Part shown: in pieces, positions 5,737-7,742 of the stretch
Position numbering within the stretch: position 1 is the stretch's first letter
How the letters are laid out: every line of letters starts with the position of its first letter
Origin: Prevotella sp. UBA5379
Lineage (GTDB): Bacteria > Bacteroidota > Bacteroidia > Bacteroidales > Bacteroidaceae
Reading direction: 5' to 3'
Assembly (NCBI GenBank): GCA_002409785.1
Contig: DHOX01000019.1
Coordinates: 25,434 to 33,175 of the forward strand
DNA: 7,742 bases
Notes under the pieces: generated by a model
The model's input: the letters and a program-made list of their open reading frames with translations, nothing else
The model's database searches: none
Told to the model about the DNA's origin: nothing
Translations under genes and position numbers: made by a program

Positions 5737-6513
5737 ATGAACAGGATTAATAAATTGTTTCAAGACAGAGGAGACCGGAAATTGCTCTCCTTGTATTTCT
5801 GTGCCGGTTGCCCGAAACTGGATATGACCGGAGAGGTCATCCTGACCTTGCAACGCCGGGGCATCGACATGATAGAAGTGGGGATACCCTTCAGTGATCC
5901 GCTCGCCGATGGTCCTGTCATTCAGTCAGCAGGGACGGTAGCCTTGAAGAATGGAATGACACTGAAAAAACTCTTCGGGCAGTTGAAAGCCATCAAGGAT
6001 CAGGTAAAGATACCCCTGGTCATGATGGGATACCTCAACGTTATCATGCATTATGGTTTCGAGAATTTTTTCAAGAGTTGTGTGGAATGTGGTGTCAGCG
6101 GCTGCATTATCCCGGATCTACCATTCAAGGATTATATGGAAGATGTCAAACCGATCGCTGACCGGTATGATGTACGGGTCATCATGATGATTTCTCCGGA
6201 GACCAGTACAGATCGGATCCGTTTCATTGATGACCATACTGAAGGGTTCATCTATATGGTTTCCAGTGCGAGCATCACCGGAGCCCAGAGCAGTTTCGGA
6301 GATGCCAAACTGGCTTATTTCAACCGGATCAATATGATGGACCTGAAGAATCCGCGCATGATCGGATTCGGTATCAGCAATAAACAGACTCTGGAAAGTG
6401 CGCAGAACAATGCCGCCGGTGCAATCATCGGGTCCAAATTCGTGACCCTGCTCAATGATACCGGTGATCCGGACCAGGCAATGGATCAGTTATATGATGC
6501 TTTGAAACATTAA
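5737..6513 (+). CDS. trpA: Tryptophan synthase alpha subunit
   Basis: Encodes 258 residues, the usual length. It cleaves indole-3-glycerol phosphate to indole and glyceraldehyde 3-phosphate; indole is channelled to TrpB in the alpha2-beta2 complex. Catalytic Glu47 (IEVGIPFSDP) and Asp58 (LADGPVIQ) match Salmonella Glu49 and Asp60. Also visible are MGYLNVIMHYG, the loop phrase IIPDLPFKDY, and the phosphate-binding region SSASITGAQSSFG with GFGISN and GAIIGSKFV. The protein has no Trp residue. The start MNRINKLF agrees with family members; the upstream bases are AT-rich with no Shine-Dalgarno. It stops only 14 bases before trpB. The order trpA-trpB is the reverse of the usual trpB-trpA. Confidence 0.96.
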   Translation: MNRINKLFQDRGDRKLLSLYFCAGCPKLDMTGEVILTLQRRGIDMIEVGIPFSDPLADGPVIQSAGTVALKNGMTLKKLFGQLKAIKDQVKIPLVMMGYLNVIMHYGFENFFKSCVECGVSGCIIPDLPFKDYMEDVKPIADRYDVRVIMMISPETSTDRIRFIDDHTEGFIYMVSSASITGAQSSFGDAKLAYFNRINMMDLKNPRMIGFGISNKQTLESAQNNAAGAIIGSKFVTLLNDTGDPDQAMDQLYDALKH

Positions 6514-6527
6514 TAAAGAAGACGATT

Positions 6528-7736
6528 ATGGTAAAGAAATATCAAGTTGATGAGAATGGTTTCTTCGGCAGATTCGGAGGAGCCTATGTGCCGGAGATCC
6601 TGTATAAGTGTGTGACCGACCTGCAGAAAGCCTACCGGCCCATTATGGAGAGTGAGGAATTCAAGAAAGAATATGAAGTCCTGCTGAAAGACTACGTAGG
6701 ACGCCCTTCACCTCTTTATTATGCCAGACGCATGAGTGAGAAATATGGTTGCCAGCTTTACCTCAAGCGTGAGGACCTTAACCATACCGGGGCTCATAAG
6801 ATCAATAATACGGTCGGCCAGATTCTCCTGGCTCGTAAGATGGGGAAGACGCGTGTGATCGCTGAGACCGGTGCCGGCCAGCATGGCGTAGCCACGGCCA
6901 CGGTCTGTGCCCTGATGAACATGAAGTGTGAGATCTTCATGGGGAAGACAGATGTAGAGCGTCAGCATACGAATGTAGAGAGGATGAAGATGCTCGGAGC
7001 CCAGGTACATCCCGTGACTACAGGGAACATGACCCTGAGTGATGCCTGTTCTGCCGCTATCCGTGACTGGTGCTGCAATCCCGAAGATACCTATTATCTG
7101 GTAGGCTCTACGATGGGCCCACATCCGTATCCTGATATTGTGGCAAAGATGCAGAGCGTCATCAGTGAGGAGATCAAATGGCAGTTGCAGGAGAAGATCG
7201 GCCGGGATTATCCGGACTATCTGATTGCCTGCATCGGAGGTGGGTCGAATGCTGCCGGCACCATCTATCATTATATTGATGACGACCGCGTGAAGATCGT
7301 GCTTGCCGAAGCGGGTGGCAAGGGAGTAGACACCCCCTATACGGCAGCAACGATCCACTGTGGCAGTGAAGGGATCATCCACGGGGCTCGTACGCTCGTG
7401 ATGCAGACGGATGATGGTCAGATAGAAGAGGCTTTTACGATCAGTGCAGGTCTGGACTATCCGGGTATCGGTCCTATGCATGCTGACCTGGCAAAGAAGG
7501 GCCGGGAAAAGGTGCTTGCCATCAATGATGATGAGGCTATCTATGCAGGGTATGAACTGACCCGTATGGAAGGCATTATCCCGGCCATTGAGAGTGCCCA
7601 TGCTCTGGCAACCTTGAAAAAACTGACCTTCAAGTCGGATGACGTGGTCGTGCTCACCGTGAGCGGTCGTGGTGACAAGGATGTCGAGACCTACCTGAAG
7701 AACAAGGCCATGGCAAAGGAATATGGAAATTTTTAA
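6528..7736 (+). CDS. trpB: Tryptophan synthase beta subunit
   Basis: Encodes 402 residues and ends just 6 bases before the window end. This PLP enzyme condenses indole with L-serine to make L-tryptophan, the last step of the pathway. Lys91 in HTGAHKINN is the Schiff-base lysine (Salmonella Lys87) and Glu113 in AETGAGQHG is the catalytic acid-base (Salmonella Glu109). GGGSN (237-241) binds the PLP phosphate. The COMM-domain region and the long MQTDDGQIEEAFTISAGLDYPGIGP segment are intact, followed by EGIIPAIESAHAL and SGRGDKD. Length and motifs mark the TrpB1 type, not the TrpB2 form that is often unlinked to trpA. The sequence closely resembles Bacteroides TrpB as I remember it. What follows downstream is outside the window, and no terminator is visible before the edge. 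Confidence 0.97.
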   Translation: MVKKYQVDENGFFGRFGGAYVPEILYKCVTDLQKAYRPIMESEEFKKEYEVLLKDYVGRPSPLYYARRMSEKYGCQLYLKREDLNHTGAHKINNTVGQILLARKMGKTRVIAETGAGQHGVATATVCALMNMKCEIFMGKTDVERQHTNVERMKMLGAQVHPVTTGNMTLSDACSAAIRDWCCNPEDTYYLVGSTMGPHPYPDIVAKMQSVISEEIKWQLQEKIGRDYPDYLIACIGGGSNAAGTIYHYIDDDRVKIVLAEAGGKGVDTPYTAATIHCGSEGIIHGARTLVMQTDDGQIEEAFTISAGLDYPGIGPMHADLAKKGREKVLAINDDEAIYAGYELTRMEGIIPAIESAHALATLKKLTFKSDDVVVLTVSGRGDKDVETYLKNKAMAKEYGNF

Positions 7737-7742
7737 CGGAAA

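Overview
The window looks like chromosomal DNA from the Bacteroidales (a Bacteroides/Prevotella-type organism). Three sites on the + strand match the Bacteroidetes housekeeping promoter form (TTG or TTTG, 20 bases, then TAnnTTTG). Most genes lack a clear Shine-Dalgarno sequence. The TrpB, TrpD and ECF sigma sequences read like their Bacteroidales relatives. No insertion sequence, tRNA, rRNA or CRISPR array was seen.

Left part (1-2755), a mixture of single genes. A promoter at 92-122 drives a secreted lipoprotein (224-802) that resembles the Bacteroidetes DUF6359 group. A second promoter (885-916) drives an ECF-type sigma factor whose start is best placed at 1002. Convergent to it, on the - strand, are rpe (ribulose-phosphate 3-epimerase, 1665-2339) and, just upstream of rpe, a 49-residue small ORF (2371-2520) that may share its transcript. 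From 2521 to 2755 I see no gene.

Right part (2756-7742), a tryptophan biosynthesis operon: trpD, trpC, trpF, trpA, trpB, all on the + strand with gaps of 14 to 70 bases. Together these five genes encode the route from anthranilate plus PRPP to tryptophan. The first step (anthranilate synthase, trpE/trpG) is not in the window. The gene order, with trpA before trpB, suggests a rearranged form of the Bacteroides order trpBEGDCFA.

The most interesting element is the 5' leader of this operon (about 2795-3067). After a good promoter (2756-2789) comes a short leader-peptide ORF with three tandem Trp codons (2905-2913). It is followed by mutually exclusive RNA pairings and a near-perfect intrinsic terminator (2974-3009). 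This is the architecture of a classical ribosome-mediated trp attenuator, similar in logic to E. coli trpL but in a Bacteroidete. Downstream of it, an unusually strong Shine-Dalgarno (AGGAGGG, 3056-3062) precedes an in-frame N-terminal extension of TrpD. That extension holds the only two Trp codons of the trpD reading frame, so a second control layer is possible but unproven.
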